From Rhodocyclaceae bacterium (GTDB taxonomy: Bacteria; Pseudomonadota; Gammaproteobacteria; Burkholderiales; Rhodocyclaceae), in the NCBI GenBank assembly GCA_028713915.1, contig JAQTNK010000012.1:1-64000 (forward strand): a stretch of 64,000 nucleotides of DNA, given 5' to 3'. Positions 48,235 to 58,727 of the stretch are shown here, piece by piece. The notes beneath the pieces are model-generated. The model was not told where the DNA came from. It saw nothing but the letters and a program-made list of their open reading frames with translations, and made no database searches. A program made the position numbers and the translations under genes. Numbering within the stretch: the stretch's first letter is position 1; each line of letters opens with the position of its first letter.

Positions 48235-50496
48235 TTACGCGGGCATTCGCCGTTCCGCGTCGCGAGCCTTCGCGTCTTCAGCCGATCCGCCGCGCGCTTT
48301 CATGTCGGCATCGCTTGGCAACCGCTCTCCGCGGCAATACGCCTGCCACGCGCGACGAAAGATCGCTTCGATATCGCGGGTGAAGGCCGCGGACTGCCGC
48401 AGGGGGCTGGCCGCCATGCGCGGCCGTATTTGGCTTCTCAGCTCGGTCAGGCGGGCAGGATTGTTCGCCAGGGCGACGGCACCGGCGACGAAGGCATCCA
48501 CACTCGGGAACGCGAGTTCCTCGGCCAACCCGATATTGGCAAGCGCCGAAACGGTCTGTCGCGAAACGACCGTATCGCCGCAAAGGGTGACGACGGGTAC
48601 GCCCATCCACAAGGCTTCGAGCGTCGTCATGCCGCCATTGAAGGGGAAGGTGTCGAGGGCGATGTCGATGTCGCCATACTCGGCGAACATCTGCCGGTGC
48701 GAGGACGCTTCGCGCAGGTCCAGGCGCTCCTTGCCGACGCCCTGCGCGGCGAACCGGGCGGTCAGGCGATCCTTCACGGCGTCCTCGGAAAAAGCGTTTG
48801 CCTTGACGACGAGCCGGCTTCCGGGAACGGCCTTGAGAATACGCGCCCAGGCGGAGACGACCGCGTCGTTCATTTTTGGCAGGCGATTGAAGGAGCCGAA
48901 GGTGACGATTCCCGTCTTGCCGCACGGAGGCTCGCCCGGCTCCGGTGCGTATTCGGGCGGACCGTAGCAGAAGCGCGTATGCGGCAGGTAAATGGGGGTC
49001 TCGGAAAACAGCTGTCCGCCGCCGGGCGGCGTCGTGTAGGGGTCGGTGATAAAGTAGTCGATGGACGTCATCCCGGTCGAATGGAAGTAGCCGATCCATT
49101 CGAACTGCACCGGTGCGGGCCGGCGGGCGAAGGTCAGCAGGCGATGGAGGGCGGTATGGCCCGACAGGTCGACCAGGATGTCGATTTCGGCCTTGCGGAT
49201 GAGCGCGGCGACTTCCTCGTCGCTGAGGAAGAAAATGTCTTCCCAGTGGTCCGCCGCCTGCCGCAAGTCCGGCATGACATCCGATTCGTTGACGGCCATG
49301 GAAAAGCAGTGGATTTCGAACTGGGCGGCATCATGATGGCGCAGGATGTCGCGCAGCAGGAAGCCGACCGGATGCTGGACGAAGTCGCCGGAAACATAGC
49401 CGATGCGCAGCTTGCGCCCGGGATCGCGGTCGCGGCCGGCGAAATCGCCGACTGCGCTTTGCAGCGGCGCCTCGAAGTGCTGCGCCCAGTCGAGATGACG
49501 CTGAAAGACTTCCTCCCGCCCGAACCGCGACTGGTTGTTGAGTTCGAAGAGGATGTTCGAAAACATGCCGGCCTGCTGACCGTCGAGTTGGACGACCTTC
49601 TCGTACAGCGGCAGCGCCGCCGCCGAATCGCCGCTCGAACTGAGACAGGAGCCGAGCGTAACCATGGCCATGATGCTGTCCGGTTGATCCTCGAGAATGC
49701 GGCGGCAGAGCTCCTCCGCTTCAGTCAGATGGCCGGCGGCCTGGTGCGCCGCGGCGAGCATGCCGAGACCCTGCATGGATTCGCCGCGTTCCTTGATCTG
49801 CCGCTTGAGGTAGCCGATGACGTTGGCCAGCTCATCGCGGGAACCCAACAGCGTCGCCAGATTGAAGCGCGCCTCGGCGTAGTCGGGGCGCAGTTCCAGC
49901 GCCTTCTTGTACTGCACCATGCCTTGCTTGGCCTTGCCGGTGTGGACCAGCACGTTGCCCAGATTGAGATAACCCTCGGGCCGGCCGGGCTCGTCGGCAA
50001 TCAGTTTCTCCGCAGCTTCGCGCGCATCGTCGAAACGTGCCAATTCGAACAAGGCCGCAATCTTGTTCAGCCTCGCTTCGAAGAACCCGGGATTGCGGAC
50101 CAGCGCCCTGTCGAACCACTCGAGCGCTTCCTCGTGTCGCTTCTCGACGATGCAGCATTCGCCGAGATTGCTCAGCGCCTGCAGGTAATCCGGCCTGAGC
50201 GCCAAGGCACGCAGATTGGCACGCCGCGCGTCGTCAAGGCGCGCGCCGTAGCGGTATGCCGCGCCGAGGCTGCACCAGAGCCCCGCATCCGCCGGCCTTG
50301 CCGCCGTGGCCGCCTCGAGTTGCGCGATGGCGACATCGGCCTCGCCGCGCGACAGCGCCCGCAGGGCCAGCGCATGCATCGCGTCGACATCGCCCACGCC
50401 GGCGACCCGCGTATCGAACACGTCGGCCACAGCGGCGAGTCCGCGCTTGTCGAGCCAGCGCGCGACCCAGCGCATCACGCGCCCTTGCAGCACCAT
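48235..50496 (-). CDS. SPINDLY-type O-GlcNAc transferase with TPR repeats
   Basis: Predicted cytoplasmic glycosyltransferase (GT41 family) moving GlcNAc or a related sugar from UDP-sugar to Ser/Thr. The 753-residue protein has N-terminal TPR repeats (about residues 40-320, for example SEAYLNLGNVL-like RPEGYLNLGNVLVHTGKAKQ) and a C-terminal catalytic half with GYVSGDFVQHPVGF, VTFGSFNRLPKM and the UDP-binding DTFPFNGGMTTLEALWMGVP. It lies 4 bases after the methyltransferase gene, between mshA and mshQ. MshA or MshQ, both rich in Ser/Thr, are the obvious candidate targets. Confidence 0.88.
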   Translation of the reverse strand: MVLQGRVMRWVARWLDKRGLAAVADVFDTRVAGVGDVDAMHALALRALSRGEADVAIAQLEAATAARPADAGLWCSLGAAYRYGARLDDARRANLRALALRPDYLQALSNLGECCIVEKRHEEALEWFDRALVRNPGFFEARLNKIAALFELARFDDAREAAEKLIADEPGRPEGYLNLGNVLVHTGKAKQGMVQYKKALELRPDYAEARFNLATLLGSRDELANVIGYLKRQIKERGESMQGLGMLAAAHQAAGHLTEAEELCRRILEDQPDSIMAMVTLGSCLSSSGDSAAALPLYEKVVQLDGQQAGMFSNILFELNNQSRFGREEVFQRHLDWAQHFEAPLQSAVGDFAGRDRDPGRKLRIGYVSGDFVQHPVGFLLRDILRHHDAAQFEIHCFSMAVNESDVMPDLRQAADHWEDIFFLSDEEVAALIRKAEIDILVDLSGHTALHRLLTFARRPAPVQFEWIGYFHSTGMTSIDYFITDPYTTPPGGGQLFSETPIYLPHTRFCYGPPEYAPEPGEPPCGKTGIVTFGSFNRLPKMNDAVVSAWARILKAVPGSRLVVKANAFSEDAVKDRLTARFAAQGVGKERLDLREASSHRQMFAEYGDIDIALDTFPFNGGMTTLEALWMGVPVVTLCGDTVVSRQTVSALANIGLAEELAFPSVDAFVAGAVALANNPARLTELRSQIRPRMAASPLRQSAAFTRDIEAIFRRAWQAYCRGERLPSDADMKARGGSAEDAKARDAERRMPA

Positions 50497-50500
50497 CGCT

Positions 50501-51241
50501 TCAGCAGCCAGGGAGCGAATAGTCGCCCGCCAGGACGGCCATTTCGTCGGCCGTGCGGCGCGACTTGCTGGCCAAGACCCAAAGATCGAAGCCTGGCGCG
50601 CGCCTGACGCCGTGAATCGACTCGAAGCCCGCCGCGCGCATCGCCGCCGTCAGGGTCGAGAGCGTGAAGCCGCAATGATGCGACATCCACTCCGGGTTCT
50701 CCTCGACGAACGGACGGTAGCTGTAGACGATGTCGAACGGCGTGATCGGCCCGGCCTGCGACACGTAGGCCGTTTCGAACAGGCGATCCTCGGCGATCAT
50801 CTGGGCGGCCGCCTGCAAGTCGGGGCAGGTGATGACGGCAAAGCCGTCGTCGGCCAGCACGCGGCGGAATTCGGTCAGCGCCCGCGGAACGTCGTGCCAA
50901 TAGAGATGCTCGACGCCATGGGACGAGAAGATGGCGTCGGCGAAGGCATCGGGAACGGCGGCCATGTCGGTCATGGTGCCGACGATATCCGGCAGTACGC
51001 GGGCGTCGGCGTCGAGCCGGATTTCATGCCATTCGAGTTCCGGCCGGCGAAACCCGGGCACCGGAATCTGTTCGATGGTGGCGTAGCCGCAGCCGACATG
51101 CAGCAGCACGCGCTTGCCATCGAGGGAGGCCTTCTGGCCCGTGCCCGGCGTCGGCGCCGCGGCGGTCAGGCCGTGGCGCTGGCGAAAACGCTGCAACCAC
51201 GCTTGGGCGGCGTGCGCCACCCAGTCACGCCAAGAGCTCAT
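50501..51241 (-). CDS. Class I SAM-dependent methyltransferase in the pilin cassette
   Basis: A 246-residue protein with a Methyltransferase_11-like fold. Motif I is LLHVGCGYA, and the later segments IFSSHGVEHLYWHDVPRAL and VITCPDLQAAAQ match post-I motifs. The start overlaps the stop of the small 93-aa gene (ATGA), and the glycosyltransferase gene begins 4 bases after its stop, so the three act as one cassette. PilD already methylates pilin N termini, so this enzyme more likely modifies a sugar or another pilin residue; that is inference. Confidence 0.8.
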   Translation of the reverse strand: MSSWRDWVAHAAQAWLQRFRQRHGLTAAAPTPGTGQKASLDGKRVLLHVGCGYATIEQIPVPGFRRPELEWHEIRLDADARVLPDIVGTMTDMAAVPDAFADAIFSSHGVEHLYWHDVPRALTEFRRVLADDGFAVITCPDLQAAAQMIAEDRLFETAYVSQAGPITPFDIVYSYRPFVEENPEWMSHHCGFTLSTLTAAMRAAGFESIHGVRRAPGFDLWVLASKSRRTADEMAVLAGDYSLPGC

Positions 51242-51519
51242 GCGCGGCCGGAAAATGAATTCAGCACCAGCATGAACACCACCTTGCGCACGACGTCGGC
51301 CGGAAACCCCGCCGCCATCAGCCGTTGCTGCAGCAGGTAGGCGGCGCGCGCCCGCCCGATCACGCCGAGGGCGTAACGGCTGCGAATCTCCCTGGCGCGC
51401 TCGTGGAACTTCGCCAGCGCACCGAGCCACCCGTCTTCGCTCAACCGCTTCTTGCCGGCCGGCACCGAAAGGAAGAAAGCTTCTTCCAACGCGACGGCCG
51501 CATCAGTTACCTTGCCCAC
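51238..51519 (-). CDS. Unknown 93-residue protein downstream of mshA
   Basis: Small basic helical protein with no signal peptide or membrane helix and no recognised domain. It contains an LQQRLMAAGFPADVVRK-like helical end. GTG 51519 was preferred since AGGGGG lies a few bases before it; the frame also opens at a TTG 13 codons upstream, inside the pilin terminator. It begins right after the mshA terminator and overlaps the methyltransferase gene. A chaperone or adaptor for the modification enzymes is possible but unproven. Confidence 0.6.
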   Translation of the reverse strand: MGKVTDAAVALEEAFFLSVPAGKKRLSEDGWLGALAKFHERAREIRSRYALGVIGRARAAYLLQQRLMAAGFPADVVRKVVFMLVLNSFSGRA

Positions 51520-51539
51520 GTCACCCCCTGAAATAAGAA

Positions 51540-51565
51540 GGCGCCGCTGGTTGCCCAACGGCGCC
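51540..51565 (-). terminator. Terminator/attenuator directly after mshA
   Basis: On the minus strand GGCGCCGTTGG (51565-51555) pairs with CCAGCGGCGCC (51550-51540) over a 4-base loop, one G-U pair, then TTCTTATTTC. It ends most transcripts 22 bases after the mshA stop while allowing some read-through into the modification genes and mshQ. Confidence 0.75.
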
Positions 51566-51586
51566 GCGGCGACTCATGGCTATCGT

Positions 51587-51997
51587 TCAGCCCGTGCAGA
51601 CGATCGTCGCAACTGCGGAATTCGCGGTAGTCCCGCCTTGGGCGGTGGCGTAGATGATCGTGGCGGGAACGGTCGATCCCGCCGAATTCGTCGGGCAGTT
51701 GCTGTCGGTTCCGATCGAAAACTTGGTGCCATCCCAGCCCGCCATGCCTGCGGCCAGAGATGCTCCCGGATTGGTCCCGCTCAACCTGACCACGCCAGTT
51801 CCAGTCGCACCCCGGATGATGGCCGCCGAATAATTCATCGAGGCATAAGAGGAAAGAGCGCTCGCCGCGCCTTGAACCGCCGAGGTCCGGGCATCACCTG
51901 CCAAATCGACAAATCTGGGCAACGCGGTTGCGGCAAGAATGCCGAGAATAACGATCACAACAACCAGTTCAATCAGCGTAAAGCCCTTTTCTTTCAT
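51587..51997 (-). CDS. mshA: MSHA-type major pilin MshA
   Basis: Type IVa major pilin of 136 residues: leader MKEKG, mature N terminus FTLIELVVVIVILGILAATA with Glu5, and a C-terminal disulfide loop between Cys101 and Cys134. The globular part is rich in Ser, Thr, Ala and Gly, offering O-glycosylation sites. CAGGAGG precedes the ATG. The 212-base gap to mshG contains two short palindromes (GTTCG/CGAAC at 52030-52043; TTTCG/CGAAA at 52113-52122), the first likely in the 5' leader, but no certain promoter. Confidence 0.93.
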   Translation of the reverse strand: MKEKGFTLIELVVVIVILGILAATALPRFVDLAGDARTSAVQGAASALSSYASMNYSAAIIRGATGTGVVRLSGTNPGASLAAGMAGWDGTKFSIGTDSNCPTNSAGSTVPATIIYATAQGGTTANSAVATIVCTG

Positions 51998-52209
51998 TGT
52001 TGCCTCCTGATAGCAAGTAAGCTAGACATGTTCGTGGTCGAACGCCAACCGATCTTCCTCGGTGCCCAGTCTAACATCATTAGAATTCTACCGTTAAAAT
52101 CGGGGAATATGTTTCGGCGAAACGTCCGCGCCACGGGCCGGTGCCGGCCGGTCGACGCGGGCGGCGAGTCATTTCCAGTCCTTTCCTGCGGCGGGCTGCA
52201 ACATTGCAG

Positions 52210-53445
52210 TTACTTCTTTACCGCCACCTTGCCGAGATCCCACAGCGGCAGGAATATCCCAAGGGCGAGAACCAGAACCATGGCCCCCAGCATGGTGATC
52301 ATGATGGGCTCGATCTGCTGGGCCAGGGTCTTGAGTTCGTATTCGACTTCGCTCTGGTACAGGCCGGCGACTTCTTCCATCATTTCGTCCAGTGACCCTG
52401 ATTCCTCGCCGACGGCAATCATTTGCAGGACGATGGGAGTGAAGGCCCCGGTGGCGATAGCCGCGCGCAGGACCGATTCGCCACGCTCGATAGTGTCGCG
52501 CATGCGCTCGATTCTTTCCGCCAGGTAGGCGTTGTCGACCGTCTCCGCCACCGTGGTCATGGCCTGGATGACGGGAACGCCGGAGCGCGACGCCAGAGCG
52601 AAGCTGCGCGCAAATCGAGCCAGGGTCGCCTTGCGCACGATCTTGCCGGCGATCGGAATTTGCAGCTTCCAGCGGTCCCAGGTGTAACGGCCGGCGGCGG
52701 TGGCAATCCAACTGCGGAAGGCAAAGACGAGCGCTCCTAACGCTCCGGCGATAACGTACCACCAGTTCACCATGAAGTTCGACGTGCCGATCAGGATGCG
52801 CGTCAACAGCGGCAGCTCCGCATGCATGCCCTCGAAGACCTTGGCAAACGCCGGAATCACCATGACGTTGACGACACCCATGGCAATCACCATGGCGATC
52901 ACGACGAAGCTCGGGTAGCGCAGCGCCGATTTCACTTGCTCGCGCATGAAGCGTTCGAATTCCATGTGTTCGAACAGTCGCAAGAAGACGTCTTCGAGGC
53001 GGCCGGTCATTTCGCCGACTTGCACCATGGCAAGGTAGAAGGCCGTAAAAACCTTGGGGTGCCGCGCCATCGCCAGGGAAAGTTCGCGCCCCGAGTCGAG
53101 GCTGTCGCGCAACTGGCCGAGCATGGCCTTCATCGTCTTGTTGACGCAGGATTCCTGCAAGCCCACCAGCGCCCGCATGATCGGCAAGCCGGCCTTGAGC
53201 AGGGTATAGAGCTGGCGTGTGAACAACAGGATGTCGATGTGCTCGATCTTCTCGGCGAAAAAGTCGAACTTGGCGCCGCTGCCTTCCTTCTTCTTCAGCG
53301 CGCTGGCCGGCGCGGCCTTGATCTCCAGCGGCGTGACGCCGCTGCCGAGCAGGCTGCCGGCGACTTCGCCGGCCGTCGCGCCCTCGAGCACGCCCTGGAC
53401 CACTTCGCCCACGCCGTTACGTCCGCGATACGAGAAGGCCGCCAA
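52210..53445 (-). CDS. mshG: MSHA platform protein MshG
   Basis: Inner-membrane GspF/PilC-type platform of 411 residues with two GspF domains and membrane helices such as PSFVVIAMVIAMGVVNVMVI and MITMLGAMVLVLALGIFLP. The start is TTG 53445, with GGGGAG upstream, 3 bases after mshE. mshF, which follows mshG in Vibrio, is not present; mshA comes next. Confidence 0.92.
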   Translation of the reverse strand: MAAFSYRGRNGVGEVVQGVLEGATAGEVAGSLLGSGVTPLEIKAAPASALKKKEGSGAKFDFFAEKIEHIDILLFTRQLYTLLKAGLPIMRALVGLQESCVNKTMKAMLGQLRDSLDSGRELSLAMARHPKVFTAFYLAMVQVGEMTGRLEDVFLRLFEHMEFERFMREQVKSALRYPSFVVIAMVIAMGVVNVMVIPAFAKVFEGMHAELPLLTRILIGTSNFMVNWWYVIAGALGALVFAFRSWIATAAGRYTWDRWKLQIPIAGKIVRKATLARFARSFALASRSGVPVIQAMTTVAETVDNAYLAERIERMRDTIERGESVLRAAIATGAFTPIVLQMIAVGEESGSLDEMMEEVAGLYQSEVEYELKTLAQQIEPIMITMLGAMVLVLALGIFLPLWDLGKVAVKK

Positions 53446-53448
53446 CGG

Positions 53449-55158
<1,710 letters not shown>

Positions 55159-55263
55159 CCGTCACTCCATCAAAGGGAAAAATCCGGCAAGCAGCCTCGC
55201 CGATCGACCATTATCGCCGACATCGAGGCACACTAACGCACTAACAGGCATCCTTCCCTTCCT

Positions 55264-55728
55264 ATGTTCCACGTCGTCCTCTATCAGCCCGAAATCCCGC
55301 CCAATACCGGCAACGTCGTGCGCCTCTGCGCCAACGCCGGCGCCACGCTGCACCTGGTGAAGCCGCTCGGCTTCAATCTGTCCTCCCCGGCGCTCAAGCG
55401 CGCCGGAATGGATTATGCCGAATTTGCCGCAGTCGTCACCCATGAGACCTGGGAGGACTGCCGCGCCTTCCTGGCCGGCCGGCGCCTGTTCGCGCTGACG
55501 ACCAAAGGCGGCGGCCGCCACGCCGCCCAGCGCTACGAACCCGGCGACGTCTTCGTCTTCGGTCCCGAGTCGCGCGGGCTGCCCGACGAAGTGCTGGCCG
55601 CCATGCCGCCGGAACGCCGCATCCGCCTGCCGATGATGGCGGGCAATCGCAGCATCAACCTGTCGAACGCCGTGGCCATCACCGTGTATGAGGCGTGGCG
55701 GCAGTGCGGCTACGCGCAAGGCGTTTGA
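55264..55728 (+). CDS. trmL: tRNA (cytidine(34)-2'-O)-methyltransferase
   Basis: SPOUT-class enzyme methylating the ribose of the wobble base in certain tRNA-Leu. The 154-residue protein begins [21 protein letters not shown] and contains the knot motifs FGPESRGLP and [15 protein letters not shown]. It is divergent from mshE and converges with gpsA, with 7 bases between the stops. Confidence 0.94.
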   Translation: MFHVVLYQPEIPPNTGNVVRLCANAGATLHLVKPLGFNLSSPALKRAGMDYAEFAAVVTHETWEDCRAFLAGRRLFALTTKGGGRHAAQRYEPGDVFVFGPESRGLPDEVLAAMPPERRIRLPMMAGNRSINLSNAVAITVYEAWRQCGYAQGV

Positions 55729-55735
55729 CGCGCGG

Positions 55736-56716
55736 CTATTCCGCCTTGGTGTCGCGGTTCATCAGGCGGTCGACGACTTCCGCCGGGGCGATGCGGCCTT
55801 CGAGCACGTCGCTGACCGCGGCGGTGATCGGCATGTCGATGCCGAGCGCGGCGGCGCGGCGCGCGACCTCGCGCGTCGTCGGCACGCCTTCGGCGACGTG
55901 GCCGAGTTCGCGCGTGATGGTATCGAGCGGCTTGCCGGCGGCCAGCGCCAGGCCGACGCGACGGTTGCGCGAGAGGTCGCCGGTGCAGGTGAGGATCAGG
56001 TCGCCCAGGCCGGCGAGTCCCATGAAAGTTTCGCGCTTGGCGCCGAGCGCCATGCCGAAGCGCGTGATCTCGGCCAGCCCGCGCGTCAGCAGCGCGGCGC
56101 GGGCGTTGAGCCCCAGTCCGAGGCCGTCGCAGATGCCGGTGGCGATGGCCAGCACGTTCTTGACGGCACCGCCGACTTCGGCGCCGACGAGGTCGTCGTT
56201 GGCGTAGATGCGCAGGCGCGGGCCGTGGAGCTGCTCGGCCCAGGCGCGGGCGAAGGCGGCGTCGCGGGAAGCCAGCGTGATGGCGGTGGGCTGGCCGTTC
56301 GCCACTTCCTCGGCGAAACTGGGACCGGTGAGCACGCCGCAGCGCGCCGCGTGCAGGGTGGCGTCGACGACCTGGTGCGGCAGCAGGCCGCTGTCGGCCT
56401 CGAGGCCTTTGCAGACCCAGACGAAGGGCAGGCCCGGCGCATGGCGGCCGAGCGCCTGGAGCGTCGGGCGCAGGCCGGCGACCGGCGTGGCGATGACGGC
56501 GAAATCGGCGCCGCGCAAGGCGTCCGGAATGTCGGCCGCAATGGCGATGTCCGCCGGCAGCGCGTGGCCGGGCAGGAAGCGCTTGTTCTCGCCATCGGCA
56601 AGCATCGCCGCGGCGTGATCGGCTTCCAGCGTCCACAACGCAATGGCATGGCGCGGCGCGAAGGCCAGCGCCAATGCCGTCCCCCAGGCGCCGGCGCCGA
56701 GCACGGTGATGCGCAT
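55736..56716 (-). CDS. gpsA: Glycerol-3-phosphate dehydrogenase [NAD(P)+]
   Basis: Reduces dihydroxyacetone phosphate to glycerol-3-phosphate for phospholipid synthesis. The 326-residue product has the dinucleotide fold ITVLGAGAWGTALA (residues 3-16), the catalytic-lysine region GAVKNVLAIATG and the GLAGLGDLILTCT segment. It is the last gene of a six-gene minus-strand run and shares one base with the SH3 gene. Confidence 0.95.
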   Translation of the reverse strand: MRITVLGAGAWGTALALAFAPRHAIALWTLEADHAAAMLADGENKRFLPGHALPADIAIAADIPDALRGADFAVIATPVAGLRPTLQALGRHAPGLPFVWVCKGLEADSGLLPHQVVDATLHAARCGVLTGPSFAEEVANGQPTAITLASRDAAFARAWAEQLHGPRLRIYANDDLVGAEVGGAVKNVLAIATGICDGLGLGLNARAALLTRGLAEITRFGMALGAKRETFMGLAGLGDLILTCTGDLSRNRRVGLALAAGKPLDTITRELGHVAEGVPTTREVARRAAALGIDMPITAAVSDVLEGRIAPAEVVDRLMNRDTKAE

Positions 56717-57159
56717 TACATTCCCCAGACTTGCGCGGCTTTGACGAAGCCGCTCTGGCCGTCGCGATGCTTGACGTGCGCCCAGCCCAGCGGGCCGGGC
56801 TCCAGCCATTCGAGCACGACGTCCTTCGCCGCCTCGAACACCAGCGGCGACTTCTCGTCGGCCTGCGCGTGCACTTCGGCGCGCTCGACTTTCACCATCA
56901 CGGTGCGGGCCTGGCTGAGATTGCGCTTCTCCATCCAGGCGAGATTGCCCTTGGCGTCGCGCACCTTGACCCAGGCGTCGAGCGTCACCACGGCCTCGAC
57001 GGGCGTGCCGGCAGCGATCGCGAACAGCGCATGGGCCTTCTGCGAGGGCGCGTCGTACATCGCCGAAGGCTCGGCCACCGACAGGTAATCGAGCGCCCAG
57101 GCGGGAACGCTCAGGGCCGCACCGAAGCCGAGGGCGGCGAGAATCGCGAGCCGGCGCAT
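56716..57159 (-). CDS. Exported SH3-like domain protein
   Basis: A 147-residue periplasmic protein with signal peptide (LAILAALGFGAALSVPAWA) and two bacterial SH3-like units (about residues 28-85 and 88-147), each with a W-x-K/H-V-x-hydrophobic core (AWVKVRD and GWAHVKH). Such domains bind peptidoglycan or proteins; the target is unknown. It lies 3 bases after secB and overlaps gpsA by one base. Confidence 0.8.
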   Translation of the reverse strand: MRRLAILAALGFGAALSVPAWALDYLSVAEPSAMYDAPSQKAHALFAIAAGTPVEAVVTLDAWVKVRDAKGNLAWMEKRNLSQARTVMVKVERAEVHAQADEKSPLVFEAAKDVVLEWLEPGPLGWAHVKHRDGQSGFVKAAQVWGM

Positions 57160-57162
57160 GGC

Positions 57163-57636
57163 CTACTGGAGCTGGATCGGGCTTTCGCTGCCGCCGCCCG
57201 ACTGGGCCTGCTGTTCCAGGCGCTGGCGGTAGACGTTCTCGAAATTCACCGGCGCCAGCAGCACCGGCGGGAAGCCGGCACGGCCCACCGCAGCGGCGAC
57301 CACTTCGCGGGCGAAGGGGAACAGGATGTTGGGGCAGGCGACGGCGACGATGGGCTCGAGCTCGTGCTCCGGCACGTTGCGGATCTGGAACAGGCCGGCC
57401 TGCGCCGCCTCGACGAGGAACAGCGTCTTTTCGCCGACCTTGGCGGACACGGTCACGGTGAGGACGACGTCGAAAATGCCCTCGCCGACGCCAGTGCCCG
57501 TGGTCGACAGCTGCACCTCGATTTCGGGCGCTTCGCGTTCGAGAAAGCACTGCGGCGAGTTGGGAACCTCAAGGGAAAAATCCTTGACGTAGAGTTTCTC
57601 AATGCTGAAAACGGGTTGCTGTGCGGCTTCGGTCAT
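57163..57636 (-). CDS. secB: Protein-export chaperone SecB
   Basis: Tetrameric cytoplasmic chaperone holding preproteins unfolded for SecA. The 157-residue product has the SecB core segments IEKLYVKDFSLEVPN and CPNILFPFAREVV. ATG 57636 matches the usual start; a TTG four codons upstream is unlikely. grxC lies 44 bases upstream; the secB-grxC-rhodanese-gpsA order is widely conserved in proteobacteria. Confidence 0.96.
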   Translation of the reverse strand: MTEAAQQPVFSIEKLYVKDFSLEVPNSPQCFLEREAPEIEVQLSTTGTGVGEGIFDVVLTVTVSAKVGEKTLFLVEAAQAGLFQIRNVPEHELEPIVAVACPNILFPFAREVVAAAVGRAGFPPVLLAPVNFENVYRQRLEQQAQSGGGSESPIQLQ

Positions 57637-57680
57637 GATGTCTCGCAATCGGGAAAAACGTATTTAACCACGGCACGCGC

Positions 57681-57944
57681 CTAGCCGCCGGCCAGCAGCG
57701 GATCGAGCCGGCCCTGGCGTTCGAGTTCGTGCAAGTCGTCGCAGCCGCCGACGTGCGTCGCGCCGATGAAGATCTGCGGCACCGTGCGCATGCCGTTCGA
57801 TTTGGCCAGCATCTCGCCGCGCCGTTCCGGCTCCAGATCGATGCGAATCTTCTCGATCTCCGTCACCCCCTTGCGGCGCAACAGCTGCTCGGCGCGAACG
57901 CAATAGGGGCAGACGGCCGTCGCGTACATCACCACTTTGGACAT
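57681..57944 (-). CDS. grxC: Glutaredoxin 3
   Basis: Glutathione-dependent thiol reductase, 87 residues, with active site CPYC (residues 14-17), the TVPQIFI cis-proline loop and GGCDDL. It follows the rhodanese gene by 13 bases. Start MSKVVMYATAV is preferred over the longer frame upstream. Confidence 0.93.
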   Translation of the reverse strand: MSKVVMYATAVCPYCVRAEQLLRRKGVTEIEKIRIDLEPERRGEMLAKSNGMRTVPQIFIGATHVGGCDDLHELERQGRLDPLLAGG

Positions 57945-57957
57945 GCGACCTCCGCTC

Positions 57958-58368
57958 TCAGTGCTTGGTTGTGACAGGCAGGCCGGCTTCGGACCAGGCG
58001 CCGATGCCGCCGGCCAGATTGTAGACGCGCTGGAAGCCGGCCTTGCGCAAGACGCCGCAGGCCGACGACGAGCGGTTGCCGCTGGCGCAGCAGACGACGA
58101 TCGGCTTTTCCTTGAGCTTCTCGAGCTCGGACAGACGCCCCGCCAGCTGGCCGAGCGCGATGTGGCGCGCATTGGGAATGTGGCCCGCCGACCATTCGTT
58201 GATTTCACGCACGTCGAGCACGACGCCGTCCTCGCGATTGATCAGGGTGGTCGCTTCCGTCACCGACACGCCGGCGGCGCCGGCGCCGCGCAGCATCGGA
58301 AAAATCAGCATGCCGCCGCTGACGATGGCCAGCATGACCCAGGTGATGTTTTGCTGAATGAACTCCAT
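57958..58368 (-). CDS. Membrane-anchored rhodanese-like protein
   Basis: A 136-residue protein with one N-terminal helix (WVMLAIVSGGMLIFPML) and a rhodanese domain (about residues 35-130) with active-site loop CCASGNRSS. Rhodaneses move sulfane sulfur as a cysteine persulfide. It is encoded between an ArsR regulator and grxC, which fits handling of persulfide or sulfide. Confidence 0.87.
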   Translation of the reverse strand: MEFIQQNITWVMLAIVSGGMLIFPMLRGAGAAGVSVTEATTLINREDGVVLDVREINEWSAGHIPNARHIALGQLAGRLSELEKLKEKPIVVCCASGNRSSSACGVLRKAGFQRVYNLAGGIGAWSEAGLPVTTKH

Positions 58369-58389
58369 GTACGCTTTCTCTCTCTTCCT

Positions 58390-58710
58390 CTAGGAACGCG
58401 GCACGCCGCAAAAAACCTCGCGCATCAGCGCCACCAGTTGCAAGGTGCGCGTGTCGGCAACGCGGTAAAAGACGCGGTTGGCATCCTTGCGCGTTTGCAG
58501 CACGCCCTTGTCGCGCAAGATGGCAAGGTGCTGGGAAATGTTGCTCTGCGAGGTGCCGACCGCCTCGACGATGTCTTGCACGCACACTTCCTGCCCGCCG
58601 ACGACGCAGAGTATCTTCAGGCGCAGCGGGTGCGAAATCGCCTTCAGCGCCCGCGCGGCCGTCTCGATGTGCTCCTTGTGGTCCACCAAATCCAGGATGG
58701 TGCTGTTCAT
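58390..58710 (-). CDS. ArsR/SmtB family regulator, possibly persulfide-sensing
   Basis: Winged-helix repressor of 106 residues with the recognition helix TSQSNISQHLAILRDKG. Three cysteines are present: Cys35 and Cys43 near the second helix and Cys101 near the C terminus. The far-apart Cys pair resembles the sulfide/persulfide sensors SqrR and BigR rather than metal sensors, and the rhodanese gene 21 bases downstream supports this. The ligand is inferred only. Confidence 0.82.
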   Translation of the reverse strand: MNSTILDLVDHKEHIETAARALKAISHPLRLKILCVVGGQEVCVQDIVEAVGTSQSNISQHLAILRDKGVLQTRKDANRVFYRVADTRTLQLVALMREVFCGVPRS

Positions 58711-58727
58711 GGGGGCTCCGGCGATAA

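Noticed and set aside
52030-52043. GTTCG/CGAAC palindrome as a regulator site for mshA
   Set aside because: Only 5-bp arms and no located promoter next to it; could arise by chance.
51452-52528. 358-residue plus-strand frame spanning mshA and the end of mshG
   Set aside because: Crosses two well-supported minus-strand genes and shows no domain.
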